From Verrucomicrobiota bacterium (GTDB lineage Bacteria > Verrucomicrobiota > Verrucomicrobiia > Opitutales > Seribacteraceae), in contig JACNJI010000152.1 of the NCBI GenBank assembly GCA_014382645.1, positions 1 to 6,311 of the forward strand: 6,311 bases of DNA. Reading direction: 5' to 3'. The notes beneath the pieces were generated by a model. That model saw only the letters and a program-made list of their open reading frames with translations. It was not told the origin of the DNA and ran no database searches. Made by a program: the position numbers and the translations under genes. Position 1 is the first letter of the stretch. The number at the start of each line of letters is the position of its first letter. This document shows, piece by piece, positions 1 through 6,311 of this stretch.

Positions 1-1133
1 AGGATGAGGGGGAAGGGATCGAACCTCCTGTCGCGTCCCCCCCCGTACAGGTTCCCCCGGCGGTAGCCCCTGCTGCCCCCCCTGTCCGGCAAGCTCACCC
101 CCCAGTTGCCCCAATCGCCCCGCCCCCACCTCCCGCCGCTCCTCCCGCAGAGCCCCTTTACGGACAGCCTCCGCCACAGGAACCCGCACCTGCTGCTTCC
201 CCTTCGAGCGATGTTGCTTCTGCTCCGCCACCTGCTCAACCTTCAGAAGCGGAAGACGACCACGACGAAGAACCGGCTCCCCATCGGCGTAAACGAAACC
301 GGCCACAGGAAGCCGATGACTATGATGATTTTGATGACGATCCTCGTCCTCGCAAGCGTCGAGGAGGTCGTCGGCAAGTAAGTAGTCGAAAGATGTCGGG
401 CATGAATAAAGGCCAGACTGTTATCGTCGTAAAAGGTGCCGGGATAGGATCTAAGATCTTTACGACGCTTATAGTCCTTTTCGTGATCTCTCTCATCGTC
501 GGTATAATTGGGTTAGGCGTCTATTTTGCCGCACCGCAAGCAATAGGTCCGATACTAAAAAAAATGGGCATCACCGTGGAGATCCCACCTGTTGCAAAAA
601 AAACGCCTGCTCCTGCAGCTTCCGCTCAAGAGACACCCGGAGCGGCGAACTTCGCCGACATCATCCTTACCGACGACCATATTCAAAGCCTACGCTCGAC
701 CGGCCTTGATTTTTTCAAGTCTTCTGACGGCAAAGGGCTGCACTGCGTGGCATCCGTCGAACCTGATCTTGGTCTGAACGACGAAGACCTTCCTGCCATT
801 GAGGTACTCGCCAAAAAAATCGTTTGGCTCGACCTGAGCAAGAGCAACCTCACGGACTTGTCAGTTTCTCGTCTGTCCAAAATCCCAAACCTTCGGAACC
901 TTTATCTTGAGGACAACAAAGGCATCACCTCCCGAGGAGTCTCCGGTCTTTCGGGCCTAAGTAAGCTCAAATGCCTCAATTTGGTAGGAACAAGCTTGGA
1001 TGATTCCGTGGTGGACGCCTTGTCGGGCATGACTTCATTGAAAGAAGTGTACCTTTGGCGATCCGGGTTGTCGGCCGAAGCGCTTCAAAAATTACGCGAG
1101 GCACGTCCCGACATGCTCGTACAGGCAGGGTAG
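1..1133 (+). CDS. Single-pass membrane protein with C-terminal leucine-rich repeats, 5' end outside window
   Basis: The frame is open from base 3 to the TAG at 1131-1133 (376 visible residues), so the gene begins left of the window. ATG 393 is an internal Met of this frame. In visible numbering, residues 8-80 are Pro/Ala-rich. Residues 81-128 alternate acidic blocks (DDYDDFDDD) and basic blocks (RRKRNR, RKRRGGRR). Residues 152-177 form a strongly hydrophobic helix. After a short linker come four leucine-rich repeats at about 273-296, 297-321, 322-345 and 346-369, with cores LDLSKSNLTD, LYLEDNKGIT, LNLVGTSLDD and VYLWRSGLSA. The basic residues before the helix suggest a cytoplasmic N-terminus and an exported LRR domain. 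LRRs bind proteins; the partner is unknown and no catalytic motif is visible. Composition and architecture resemble planctomycete surface proteins (inference). It ends 8 bases from the convergent nth. The unseen N-terminus could hold a zinc ribbon or kinase domain. Confidence 0.85.
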   Translation, partial: DEGEGIEPPVASPPVQVPPAVAPAAPPVRQAHPPVAPIAPPPPPAAPPAEPLYGQPPPQEPAPAASPSSDVASAPPPAQPSEAEDDHDEEPAPHRRKRNRPQEADDYDDFDDDPRPRKRRGGRRQVSSRKMSGMNKGQTVIVVKGAGIGSKIFTTLIVLFVISLIVGIIGLGVYFAAPQAIGPILKKMGITVEIPPVAKKTPAPAASAQETPGAANFADIILTDDHIQSLRSTGLDFFKSSDGKGLHCVASVEPDLGLNDEDLPAIEVLAKKIVWLDLSKSNLTDLSVSRLSKIPNLRNLYLEDNKGITSRGVSGLSGLSKLKCLNLVGTSLDDSVVDALSGMTSLKEVYLWRSGLSAEALQKLREARPDMLVQAG

Positions 1134-1141
1134 CGTAGGGT

Positions 1142-1795
1142 TTAAGCTTTTTTCGTTACCACGGGTTTACGCCTTTTCGGATAAGAGGTGCGGCAAATTT
1201 CACAGACGGTACCATCGCAACCACGGGCCGAGCAATGTTCGCGACCGTAGTAAATGATCTGCAGGTGCAGACGATTCCAAGTTTTCTTGGCAAACAAAGA
1301 CTTCAAGTCGGTTTCGGTTTGGACCACGCTTTTGCCGTTGGTTAAGCCCCAACGTTGAGCGAGTCGGTGGATGTGAGTGTCAACGGGAAACGCGGGGAGA
1401 CCGAAGGCCTGAGCCATCACTACCGACGCCGTTTTATGACCCACTCCGGGCAATGCTTCCAGTTCCTCGAAACTTTCGGGAACGCGGCTCTCGTGTTCAT
1501 CGACGAGGATTCGAGAGAGGTCTCGAATAGCGGTAGCCTTTCTTGGGGCCAAGCCACATGGCCGCACGATAGCGTCGATAGCTGCCACCGATTGCTTTGC
1601 CATTTGCTCGGGTTCATCGGCCAAGGCGAATAAAGCGGGGGTCGTTTTGTTGACTCGGACATCCGTGCATTGAGCCGAAAGTAAGACAGCAACGAGCAAA
1701 GTGTACTCATCCTTGTGATCTAGGGGAATCGGCGGATCGGGGTAAAGCTCGGCCAGTCGACAGCTTACAAAATTGGCCCGTTCCTTTTTCGTCAT
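1142..1795 (-). CDS. nth: Endonuclease III (DNA glycosylase/AP lyase) with atypical Fe-S cysteines
   Basis: Bifunctional base-excision repair enzyme: it removes oxidised pyrimidines and cleaves at the abasic site. With the ATG at 1793-1795 the protein has 217 residues and aligns with E. coli Nth with an offset of one. The helix-hairpin-helix LEALPGVGHKTA carries the catalytic Lys at residue 121, and the catalytic Asp is residue 139 in FPVDTHIHR. LLSAQCTD near residue 40 matches the family LLSAQATD. The C-terminal Fe-S loop is unusual. Cys are at 188, 193, 198 and 201 (C-x4-C-x4-C-x2-C) instead of C-x6-C-x2-C-x5-C, and the expected second and fourth ligand positions are Gly195 and Ser204. The frame also runs upstream to a GTG at 1859-1861 (239 residues), but those 22 residues have no family counterpart, so I prefer the ATG. 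The Shine-Dalgarno evidence is poor for both starts. Transcribed divergently from clpB. Confidence 0.93.
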   Translation of the reverse strand: MTKKERANFVSCRLAELYPDPPIPLDHKDEYTLLVAVLLSAQCTDVRVNKTTPALFALADEPEQMAKQSVAAIDAIVRPCGLAPRKATAIRDLSRILVDEHESRVPESFEELEALPGVGHKTASVVMAQAFGLPAFPVDTHIHRLAQRWGLTNGKSVVQTETDLKSLFAKKTWNRLHLQIIYYGREHCSARGCDGTVCEICRTSYPKRRKPVVTKKA

Positions 1796-1991
1796 ACCTT
1801 CTGCAAAGATGCATGAACCCGCCAAGGCAAGCTTTCTCGAAGAAGAGACAGAATGACCCACTTTATGCCCCGCATCGAAACATTGACCCTAACAAACTCA
1901 ACTTTCGGTCTCGTAAGTTATTGATATTCAGAAAAGAATTCAATTTCAGATGCCTACCTTAATCGGTACGCAACCTGCACAAGGCATTGTA
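1796..1991. promoter_or_regulatory. Divergent nth/clpB intergenic region, promoters not resolved
   Basis: This 196-base gap separates the two divergent starts and must hold the promoters for both, unless the longer nth GTG start (1861) or the upstream clpB ATG (1950) is used. The stretch from about 1862 to 1948 is AT-richer than the flanking genes. No CIRCE inverted repeat (TTAGCACTC-N9-GAGTGCTAA), which represses heat-shock genes in many bacteria, is visible. A TTGACC at 1883-1888 lacks a good -10 box at 16-18 bases. No specific site is claimed. Confidence 0.4.
1981..1984 (+). promoter_or_regulatory. Ribosome binding site deciding the clpB start
   Basis: AAGG lies 7 bases before the ATG at 1992, a normal Shine-Dalgarno spacing. 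The earlier in-frame ATG at 1950 has only an A-rich stretch upstream. This favours 1992 as the start of clpB and removes a 14-residue extension that is not typical of the family. Confidence 0.55.
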
Positions 1992-4586
1992 ATGAACATA
2001 GACTCCGAAAAATTCACGGAAATGGGAATCGGAGCCATTCGCGAGATGGCGGAGGTGGCTCAGCGTAATGGCCAACAGGAAGTCGATGTTTGGCACCTCT
2101 TGGCTGCCCTCGTCCGACAGGAACACGGAATCGTTCCCTCCTTACTGGAGGAGATGGGGATTGGAGTCGCGGCCGTGCAGTTGTCTTTGGAGCGCGAACT
2201 TGGTCGGCTTCCGAAAATAGCCGGCAATGTGAACACGGCTCGTTCCTATGCCTCACAAGCCCTTACCGAGGCAGTCGAAAAGTCTCATTCCGTTTCCGCT
2301 GCGATGGAAGACGATTATGTCAGCACCGAGCACCTTTTTCTTGGCCTGATCACCGTGGGTAAACCGGCATCCCTTACAAAGTTCTTCAAGAATTTCGTAC
2401 TTTCCGAAAAAAAGGCACGCAAGGCCCTTGAGGAAATGCGAGGCGGTCAACGTGTTACCAGCAAGACACCCGAGAACACTTTTCGCGCCCTCAAGAAGTT
2501 CGGCATCGACTTGGTCGAGCAGGCTAAGTTGGGTAAGCTCGATCCCGTCATCGGTCGCGACAGCGAAATTCGACGAGTCATTAGGATTCTCTCGCGCAAG
2601 ACCAAGAACAACCCCGTCCTCATCGGCGAACCAGGAGTGGGGAAGACCGCCATTGTGGAAGGTCTCGCCCAGCGGATCGTGCGGGGAGACGTGCCTGAGG
2701 GTCTCAAGGGCAAGACCATTTTCACCTTAGACATGGGCTCTCTGCTCGCAGGGGCAAAGTTTCGAGGCGAATTCGAGGAACGTCTTAAGTCCGTTTTGAC
2801 CGAGGTGAGCAAAGCCGAGGGTCGCATCGTACTCTTTATCGACGAAATGCACACCATCGTCGGCGCGGGCAAGGCCGAGGGCGCGATTGACGCGGGCAAC
2901 ATGCTCAAGCCCATGCTCGCTCGGGGCGAACTGCACTGCATCGGCGCCACAACGCTCAACGAGTATCGCCTCCACGTCGAAAAGGACGCCGCACTCGAAC
3001 GACGTTTTCAAACCATTCTAGTGGACCAACCGAACGTAGAGGACACCATCTCCATCCTCCGCGGTTTGAGCGAGCGCTTCGAAATTCACCACGGGGTGAA
3101 CATTCGCGACGAGGCACTTGTCAATGCCGCCGTTCTCTCCAATCGCTATATCTCTGACCGCTTCCTTCCCGACAAGGCGATCGACCTTGTGGACGAGGCC
3201 TGCGCCATGATTCGCACTGAGCTCGACAGCATGCCTGCCGAGCTCGACGAGATCAGTCGTAGAGTGCTCCAACTCGAGATCGAGGAAACCGCCCTCAAGC
3301 AGGAGAAGGACAAGGCCAGCAATGAGCGCCTGGAGACTCTCCGCAAGGAACTGGGCAATGCCCGGGACAAGATGGAAACTTTCAAGCGACGCTGGGAAGG
3401 CGAGCGCAAGGACATCGACGACATTCGCGTCCTTCGCGAACAAATAGAATCCACTCGTGCTGAAATGGAGCGGGCCGAGCGGGCTTACGACCTAAACCTC
3501 GTCGCCGAGCTTAAACATGGGAAACTGCCCACCCTCGAGGCGGAACTCGAAAAACTCGAAAAAGCGGAGAAGAAGGACACCCTGCTCAAGGAGGAGGTGA
3601 CTGCCGAGGAAATCGCCGATATCGTAGCCCGCTGGACCGGAGTGCCCGTGACCAAGCTGATCGAGGGAGAAAAGCAAAAGCTTTTGCGCCTGCATAACAT
3701 TTTGCACGAGCGAGTGATCGGGCAGGAAGAAGCCGTAGATGCGGTAGTCGAGGCCATCCTTAGAGCCCGAGCAGGGATCAAGGATCCAAATCGCCCGATC
3801 GGTTCCTTTCTCTTTCTCGGGCCCACCGGGGTAGGGAAGACCGAGCTGGCCAAGACCCTCGCCGAAAGCCTATTCGACAGCGAAGACAATATTATCCGCA
3901 TCGACATGTCTGAGTATATGGAAAAGCATTCCGTGGCCCGCTTGATCGGAGCTCCTCCTGGTTACGTCGGCTACGAGGAGGGCGGTCAGCTCACCGAGGC
4001 CGTTCGGCGTAAGCCCTATTCGGTTATCCTGTTCGATGAAATCGAGAAAGCGCACCCCGATGTCTTCAACGTATTGTTACAGCTCATGGACGATGGGCGC
4101 CTCACGGATTCCCAAGGCCGCACCGTCGACTTCAAGAATGTCGTCGTCATCATGACATCCAACGTCGGCAGTCGCTACCTACAGGACAACGTTGTCGACT
4201 GCGAAATCTCCGAGAGCGTTCGCGAATCCGTTTTAGCCGACCTGCGTGATCATTTTCGCCCTGAGTTTCTCAATCGGATCGACGACGTTGTTCTCTTCAA
4301 GCCTCTCTCTCTCGAGGAAATCACGGAGATCGTTGATCTCCTGCTCGCTGGGCTCAACAAGCGCCTCGAGGACCGCAAGGTTTCCGTATCCTTCACCTCT
4401 TCGGCCAAGAAGTGGATTGGCGAAAAAGGATATGATCCGACCTACGGGGCCCGCCCGCTCAAGCGTTTTCTCCAGAAGCAGGTGGAGACTCAGCTTGCTC
4501 GTGCTCTCGTGGCCGGTGAAGTTGAAGAAGGAGCAGATGTCACCTTCTCCATCAAGGACGACAAGTTGGTGATGAAGGTGAGCTGA
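1992..4586 (+). CDS. clpB: ClpB, ATP-dependent protein disaggregase (Hsp100)
   Basis: A hexameric cytoplasmic AAA+ chaperone that threads aggregated polypeptides through its central pore, working with DnaK. With the ATG at 1992 it has 864 residues, close to E. coli ClpB (857). Order of domains: N-terminal double Clp-N repeat (about 1-150). First AAA+ ring: Walker A GEPGVGKT 212-219, pore loop KFRGEFEER 256-264, Walker B VLFIDE 280-285, arginine fingers 337-338. Charged coiled-coil M domain inserted at about 400-525, diagnostic of ClpB against ClpA/ClpC. Second AAA+ ring: Walker A GPTGVGKT 610-617, pore loop GYVGYEEGG 657-665, Walker B VILFDE 678-683, arginine finger in FLNRID (762), sensor-2 GARPLKR 819-825. 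All key residues are present and the frame is intact. No ClpP-binding loop was noticed, as expected. An alternative ATG at 1950 would add 14 residues. It ends 27 bases before the convergent broken TIR-WD40 gene, with no clear terminator between. Confidence 0.97.
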   Translation: MNIDSEKFTEMGIGAIREMAEVAQRNGQQEVDVWHLLAALVRQEHGIVPSLLEEMGIGVAAVQLSLERELGRLPKIAGNVNTARSYASQALTEAVEKSHSVSAAMEDDYVSTEHLFLGLITVGKPASLTKFFKNFVLSEKKARKALEEMRGGQRVTSKTPENTFRALKKFGIDLVEQAKLGKLDPVIGRDSEIRRVIRILSRKTKNNPVLIGEPGVGKTAIVEGLAQRIVRGDVPEGLKGKTIFTLDMGSLLAGAKFRGEFEERLKSVLTEVSKAEGRIVLFIDEMHTIVGAGKAEGAIDAGNMLKPMLARGELHCIGATTLNEYRLHVEKDAALERRFQTILVDQPNVEDTISILRGLSERFEIHHGVNIRDEALVNAAVLSNRYISDRFLPDKAIDLVDEACAMIRTELDSMPAELDEISRRVLQLEIEETALKQEKDKASNERLETLRKELGNARDKMETFKRRWEGERKDIDDIRVLREQIESTRAEMERAERAYDLNLVAELKHGKLPTLEAELEKLEKAEKKDTLLKEEVTAEEIADIVARWTGVPVTKLIEGEKQKLLRLHNILHERVIGQEEAVDAVVEAILRARAGIKDPNRPIGSFLFLGPTGVGKTELAKTLAESLFDSEDNIIRIDMSEYMEKHSVARLIGAPPGYVGYEEGGQLTEAVRRKPYSVILFDEIEKAHPDVFNVLLQLMDDGRLTDSQGRTVDFKNVVVIMTSNVGSRYLQDNVVDCEISESVRESVLADLRDHFRPEFLNRIDDVVLFKPLSLEEITEIVDLLLAGLNKRLEDRKVSVSFTSSAKKWIGEKGYDPTYGARPLKRFLQKQVETQLARALVAGEVEEGADVTFSIKDDKLVMKVS

Positions 4587-4613
4587 GAAAGGATCTTCTT
4601 CCCTTACAAATAA

Positions 4614-5105
4614 TCACTCGTGGTATGAGACGTTGGCCTTAAGCCACTCTTCGTAGCATTGCCTCTGGTGTTCGGGGTACTCTTCTTTGATTAGGGACCA
4701 ATCGACGGCATCCCAGAAATTCACCGTGTGGTCATGGCCCACCGTAAGCACTCCTCGACCATCCATAGAAAAGACTACGGATACAACGATGCCTGCCTGC
4801 GCCTTCAACGCCACCAGTTCCTCACCGGTCCCGGCATCCCGGATCTTCGCAGTGCCGTCATAACTCCCCGTGATCACTCGCCGCTCGTCATGGAAGAAGG
4901 CTGCGCGGGAAACGACCTTTTCATGCCCCCACAGGGCGAGAAATTCCTTCCCCGTTTCCGCGTTTCGGATCTTGGCAGAATGGTCATTGCTCGAGGTAGC
5001 GAGGAACCGATCATCTGAAGAAATTGCTACGTCATATTGCTTTAGCGGCAACTCATTCACGCCTGTCTCGGCCTCCCGAATTTCCGCAGTCCTGTCAGAG
5101 CCCAC
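4614..5105 (-). pseudogene. C-terminal WD40 repeats, longest surviving open piece of the decayed gene
   Basis: 163 codons from a GTG at 5103-5105 to the TGA at 4614-4616. The strand-d signatures of four successive WD40 repeats are visible: DRTAEIREAETG, HSAKIRNAETG, GTAKIRDAGTG and HTVNFWDA, with SSDDRFLATSSND, ERRVITGSYD and GRGVLTVGHD as the preceding strands. Three of the four have Arg where the structural Trp is expected. The tail DWSLIKEEYPEHQRQCYEEW resembles the C-terminal extension of some planctomycete WD40 proteins (from memory). A gene finder would call this as a small WD40 protein. I read it as a fragment, because the preceding repeats continue upstream in a shifted frame and four to five blades cannot close a normal seven-blade propeller alone. 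Confidence 0.72.
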
Positions 5106-5456
5106 TGGTTAGCACGCGTCCACTGTCCGAGGAGAATGCTATGGATACTACAAAGCCTTTATGCCCCTTCAGGATGAGCAATTTCTTGTCGGACTCAGCG
5201 TTCCATATTTTAGCCGTCCCGTAATGACTTGCAGTACCCAAGGGCTTGCGGTTCAAGGTAAAAGGTTGAAGAATAGACTGTGCCTTGATGTTCCTCTAGG
5301 GAGATCATTGCAGACTGGCAAAGTGGCATTAGGCTGCCCCACTACCAGTGACGATTCTTTTGCGGCGGAGACTAAAGCAATTCCCATGTTTGAGCCAAGG
5401 CGATAGTCTTGAAGTGTTTTCGTGTACGCCTTTTCCTTTTCAGTTTTTGCAAACTT
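5106..5456 (-). pseudogene. Frameshifted N-terminal WD40 repeats of the decayed gene
   Basis: No single frame is open here, but WD40 pieces appear in order on the minus strand: FSLRRKRIVTGSG (about 5388-5340), LEEHQGTVYS (about 5299-5270), then after a frame change at the run of G at 5242-5244, LGTASHYGTAKIWNAE and LKGHKGFVVSIAFS up to RVLTSG. At 5101-5103 one extra base (GGG read for GG on the coding strand) moves the sequence into the frame of the next piece. Restoring GG gives LTSGSDRTAEI, a normal WD40 join. The first repeat is too eroded to delimit. Confidence 0.65.
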
Positions 5457-5684
5457 TTAAGCTGGGAGAGCCACATCACGTTGATTTTCTGCTCCCTGCG
5501 GCAATTTCACGCCGACCAGCATTTTTTTGGGCTTGGACGGTCTGCTGGCGTTGGCGATCGGCTCCTGCTGCCGGTTGAGGGCCCAGAAGGTCAATCCGGC
5601 CATCACTGCGACGAGGGAGAAGGAAAAGGAGCTTAGGATGGCGAGTCGCATCTGCTTGCGAGCCAGATCGCGGAGCTTGAGGTC
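5457..5684 (-). pseudogene. Juxtamembrane and transmembrane segment of the decayed gene
   Basis: An open stretch reads DLKLRDLARKQM, a basic juxtamembrane motif that follows TIR domains of this family, then a hydrophobic helix (RLAILSSFSFSLVAVMAGL and the following TFWAL, about 5648-5577). After that comes a polar region rich in Gln, Asn and Lys, ending at a TAA at 5457-5459. Past the stop the same frame continues with FAKTEKEKAYTK, a charged helical stretch, so the stop looks secondary. The ATG at 5649-5651 lies inside the juxtamembrane motif and is unlikely to be a real start. Confidence 0.65.
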
Positions 5685-6047
5685 GGGTCGAAATTTCGAA
5701 GCTCATACTTCGCAGCCTCGGGAAAGCACTCCTCCTGCACAAGGTCGGTCTTGACGGCTGCGTTGGGTTCGCCGTCCACGATCATGCAGAGCACTTGGTC
5801 GGAATTGTCGAGGCGCTTGAACTTCTTGATCTCTTCATCGACCAACTGTTACATGGCCGAACGGGGTCAGCAGATCACTATCAAGGGGAACGAGTCTTTC
5901 AAACGCCTTGCCAATGCCGTTACCCAGTTCGGCGGCAGTGGGCAGCTCCCTCCCGGTCACGAAAAATGAGGTAACAGCCTCTTTTGGACGAGCCCGGACC
6001 GGATCCGATTGCCCGCCAAGCCCTTTTACTTGTCGTTTCTCGAGGGC
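5685..6047 (-). pseudogene. TIR-domain segment of the decayed gene
   Basis: Successive frames give, in family order: ALEKRQV, RPK, KRLLP, IFRDRE, ELPTAAELGNGIGKA, LKDSFPLIVIC, then stop (TGA for an expected Ser), PRSAM, stop (TAA for an expected Ser), QLVDEEIKKFKRL, VLCMIVDGEPN and CFPEA. These match the bacterial TIR pattern PIFRDREELP...LIVICSP..A.S.WV.EEI..F...IVDGEP...CFP. The Trp of the S-x-W-x-x-x-E motif, which positions the catalytic Glu in NAD-cleaving TIRs, is Leu here (TTG at 5843-5845), while the acidic residues remain. The usual ~35-residue stretch between CFP and the RDLARK linker appears mostly deleted. The longest single open piece is 5633-5845. Confidence 0.78.
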
Positions 6048-6144
6048 ATTAACTGAAAAGCACCTATTGCTCGAACCTAGATTGGCAAGAGCAGTATTAG
6101 TGATGTGAGACTGTATCCTTTTCGCGGAAATTGATCGTCTAGAG
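6048..6144 (-). other. Gap between methyltransferase stop and recognisable TIR remnant
   Basis: By family spacing, the start and first ~30 residues of the TIR domain should lie here, close to the methyltransferase stop. No frame gives a convincing start plus the usual FISYS-type first strand. One frame reads RFEQ-stop-VL, which could be a W-to-stop relic of a WxxWL-type helix, but that is weak. I see no promoter or terminator. Confidence 0.35.
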
Positions 6145-6311
6145 CTATGCCGTAGGGGAGATTCGAGAATCCTTGGCTTGAGCTAATAAAGTCTCCAGTA
6201 TTAAGGTCGCCGTAGCCTTAACGGCTGGAACGGCTACGGAATTGGCAAATTGTTTATAGGCTTGAGTGTCGGAAACAGGAATTGAAAATTCGTCGGGGTA
6301 GCCGTGGAGGC
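6145..6311 (-). CDS. DNA cytosine-5 methyltransferase, C-terminal fragment (gene continues beyond right edge)
   Basis: Codons from 6309 down to the TAG at 6145-6147 give 54 residues. They contain the C-terminal signature of C5 cytosine methyltransferases: GYPDEFSIPVSDTQAYKQFANSVAVPAV. It matches the family pattern G-[FY]-P-x-x-F-x(n)-Q-x-Y-K-Q-F-[GA]-N-S-V-x-[VP]-P, which covers motif X and helps form the S-adenosylmethionine pocket. The enzyme would methylate C5 of cytosine in a specific DNA site. The catalytic Pro-Cys motif and target-recognition region lie outside the window, so activity and specificity cannot be judged. The usual QFGNSV is QFANSV here. The visible part is intact, and whether the whole gene is intact is unknown. 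The broken TIR gene lies downstream on the same strand, about 100 bases away. Confidence 0.8.
   Translation of the reverse strand, partial: LHGYPDEFSIPVSDTQAYKQFANSVAVPAVKATATLILETLLAQAKDSRISPTA

Larger units (their letters stand above)
4614..6047 (-). pseudogene. Decayed TIR - transmembrane - WD40 repeat protein gene
   Basis: Read on the minus strand and joined across three frames, this stretch gives one protein: a TIR domain (about 6047-5700), a basic linker and membrane helix (5684-5577), a degenerate linker (to about 5400), and WD40 repeats ending at the TGA at 4614-4616. Bacterial TIR domains are often NAD-cleaving effectors or scaffolds, and WD40 propellers bind proteins; fusions of this kind are known from planctomycetes and other bacteria. 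Here the gene is broken. Stop codons at 5867-5869 and 5849-5851 replace expected Ser codons in the TIR core. Single-base frameshifts are inferred near 5982-5985, 5968-5972, 5948-5950, 5901-5903, 5242-5244 and 5101-5103. A further frame change lies near 5690, and there is a stop at 5457-5459. The first ~30 residues of the TIR domain (about 6048-6140) are not recognisable. It follows the cytosine methyltransferase on the same strand, so the two may once have been co-transcribed. Joining the fragments is my manual reconstruction. Confidence 0.8.

Noticed and set aside
106..381. Open frame rich in Pro and Leu near the left edge, plus strand
   Set aside because: It is a shifted-frame reading of the Pro/Ala-rich part of the LRR membrane protein, whose own frame is open through the same bases and continues into the TM and LRR domains.
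1796..1861. Upstream GTG extension of nth with a weakly hydrophobic stretch (LALAGSCIFA), a possible signal peptide
   Set aside because: Endonuclease III is cytoplasmic, and the catalytic residues align with E. coli numbering with an offset of one from the downstream ATG, so the extension is probably not translated.
1883..1928. TTGACC followed by AT-rich sequence as a clpB promoter
   Set aside because: No acceptable -10 hexamer occurs at 16-18 bases. The AT-rich candidates (TAAGTT, GATATT) are 25 or more bases away.
2447..3907. Long minus-strand open frames within clpB
   Set aside because: They are antisense shadows of the high-codon-bias clpB gene and are Ser/Arg/Leu-rich without motifs.
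4587..4613. Possible terminator between clpB and the convergent pseudogene (AAAGG ... CCCTT)
   Set aside because: Only a 4-base stem could form and no T-tract follows, which is too weak to call.
4728..5406. Several plus-strand open frames opposite the WD40 region
   Set aside because: They show no recognisable motifs and are antisense to clear WD40 repeats on the minus strand.
6210..6239. Perfect 8-base inverted repeat (CCGTAGCC ... GGCTACGG) with a 14-base loop, containing two AACGGCT copies
   Set aside because: It lies wholly inside the conserved motif X coding sequence of the methyltransferase and has no T-tract, so it is more likely incidental than a terminator or operator.

Overview
The window most resembles a planctomycete-type chromosome (Planctomycetota, possibly Gemmatales-like). 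This is inference from gene style, not a taxonomic result. The clues are a membrane protein with a long Pro/Ala linker, an Asp/Arg-rich stretch and a C-terminal leucine-rich-repeat domain; a TIR-membrane-WD40 multidomain protein; and moderate GC by eye.

Layout: (a) 1-1133, plus strand: 3' part of a single-pass membrane protein with four leucine-rich repeats. The frame is open from the left edge, so the gene starts outside the window. (b) 1142-1795, minus strand: nth, endonuclease III, convergent with (a) and only 8 bases away. Its iron-sulfur cysteine pattern is non-canonical. (c) 1796-1991: divergent intergenic region. (d) 1992-4586, plus strand: clpB, an intact two-ring AAA+ disaggregase. 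(e) 4614-6047, minus strand, convergent with clpB: one long decayed gene. Joining fragments across three frames gives TIR domain, transmembrane segment, then a WD40 propeller. It carries at least two nonsense codons inside conserved TIR motifs and several single-base frameshifts, many at short homopolymers. (f) 6145-6311, minus strand: the last 54 codons of a DNA cytosine-5 methyltransferase, recognised by its C-terminal motif, running off the right edge.

Genes (a) to (d) are intact housekeeping or surface functions: DNA base-excision repair, protein disaggregation and a membrane LRR protein. They do not form an operon, since orientation alternates. The right third looks accessory: a methyltransferase followed on the same strand by a broken TIR gene, which would fit the remnant of a defence-type locus. 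No RNA gene, CRISPR array, insertion sequence or convincing terminator was found. I did not find a complete, previously undescribed system. The most informative result is the hidden TIR-TM-WD40 gene, which single-frame gene calling would report as unrelated small ORFs.
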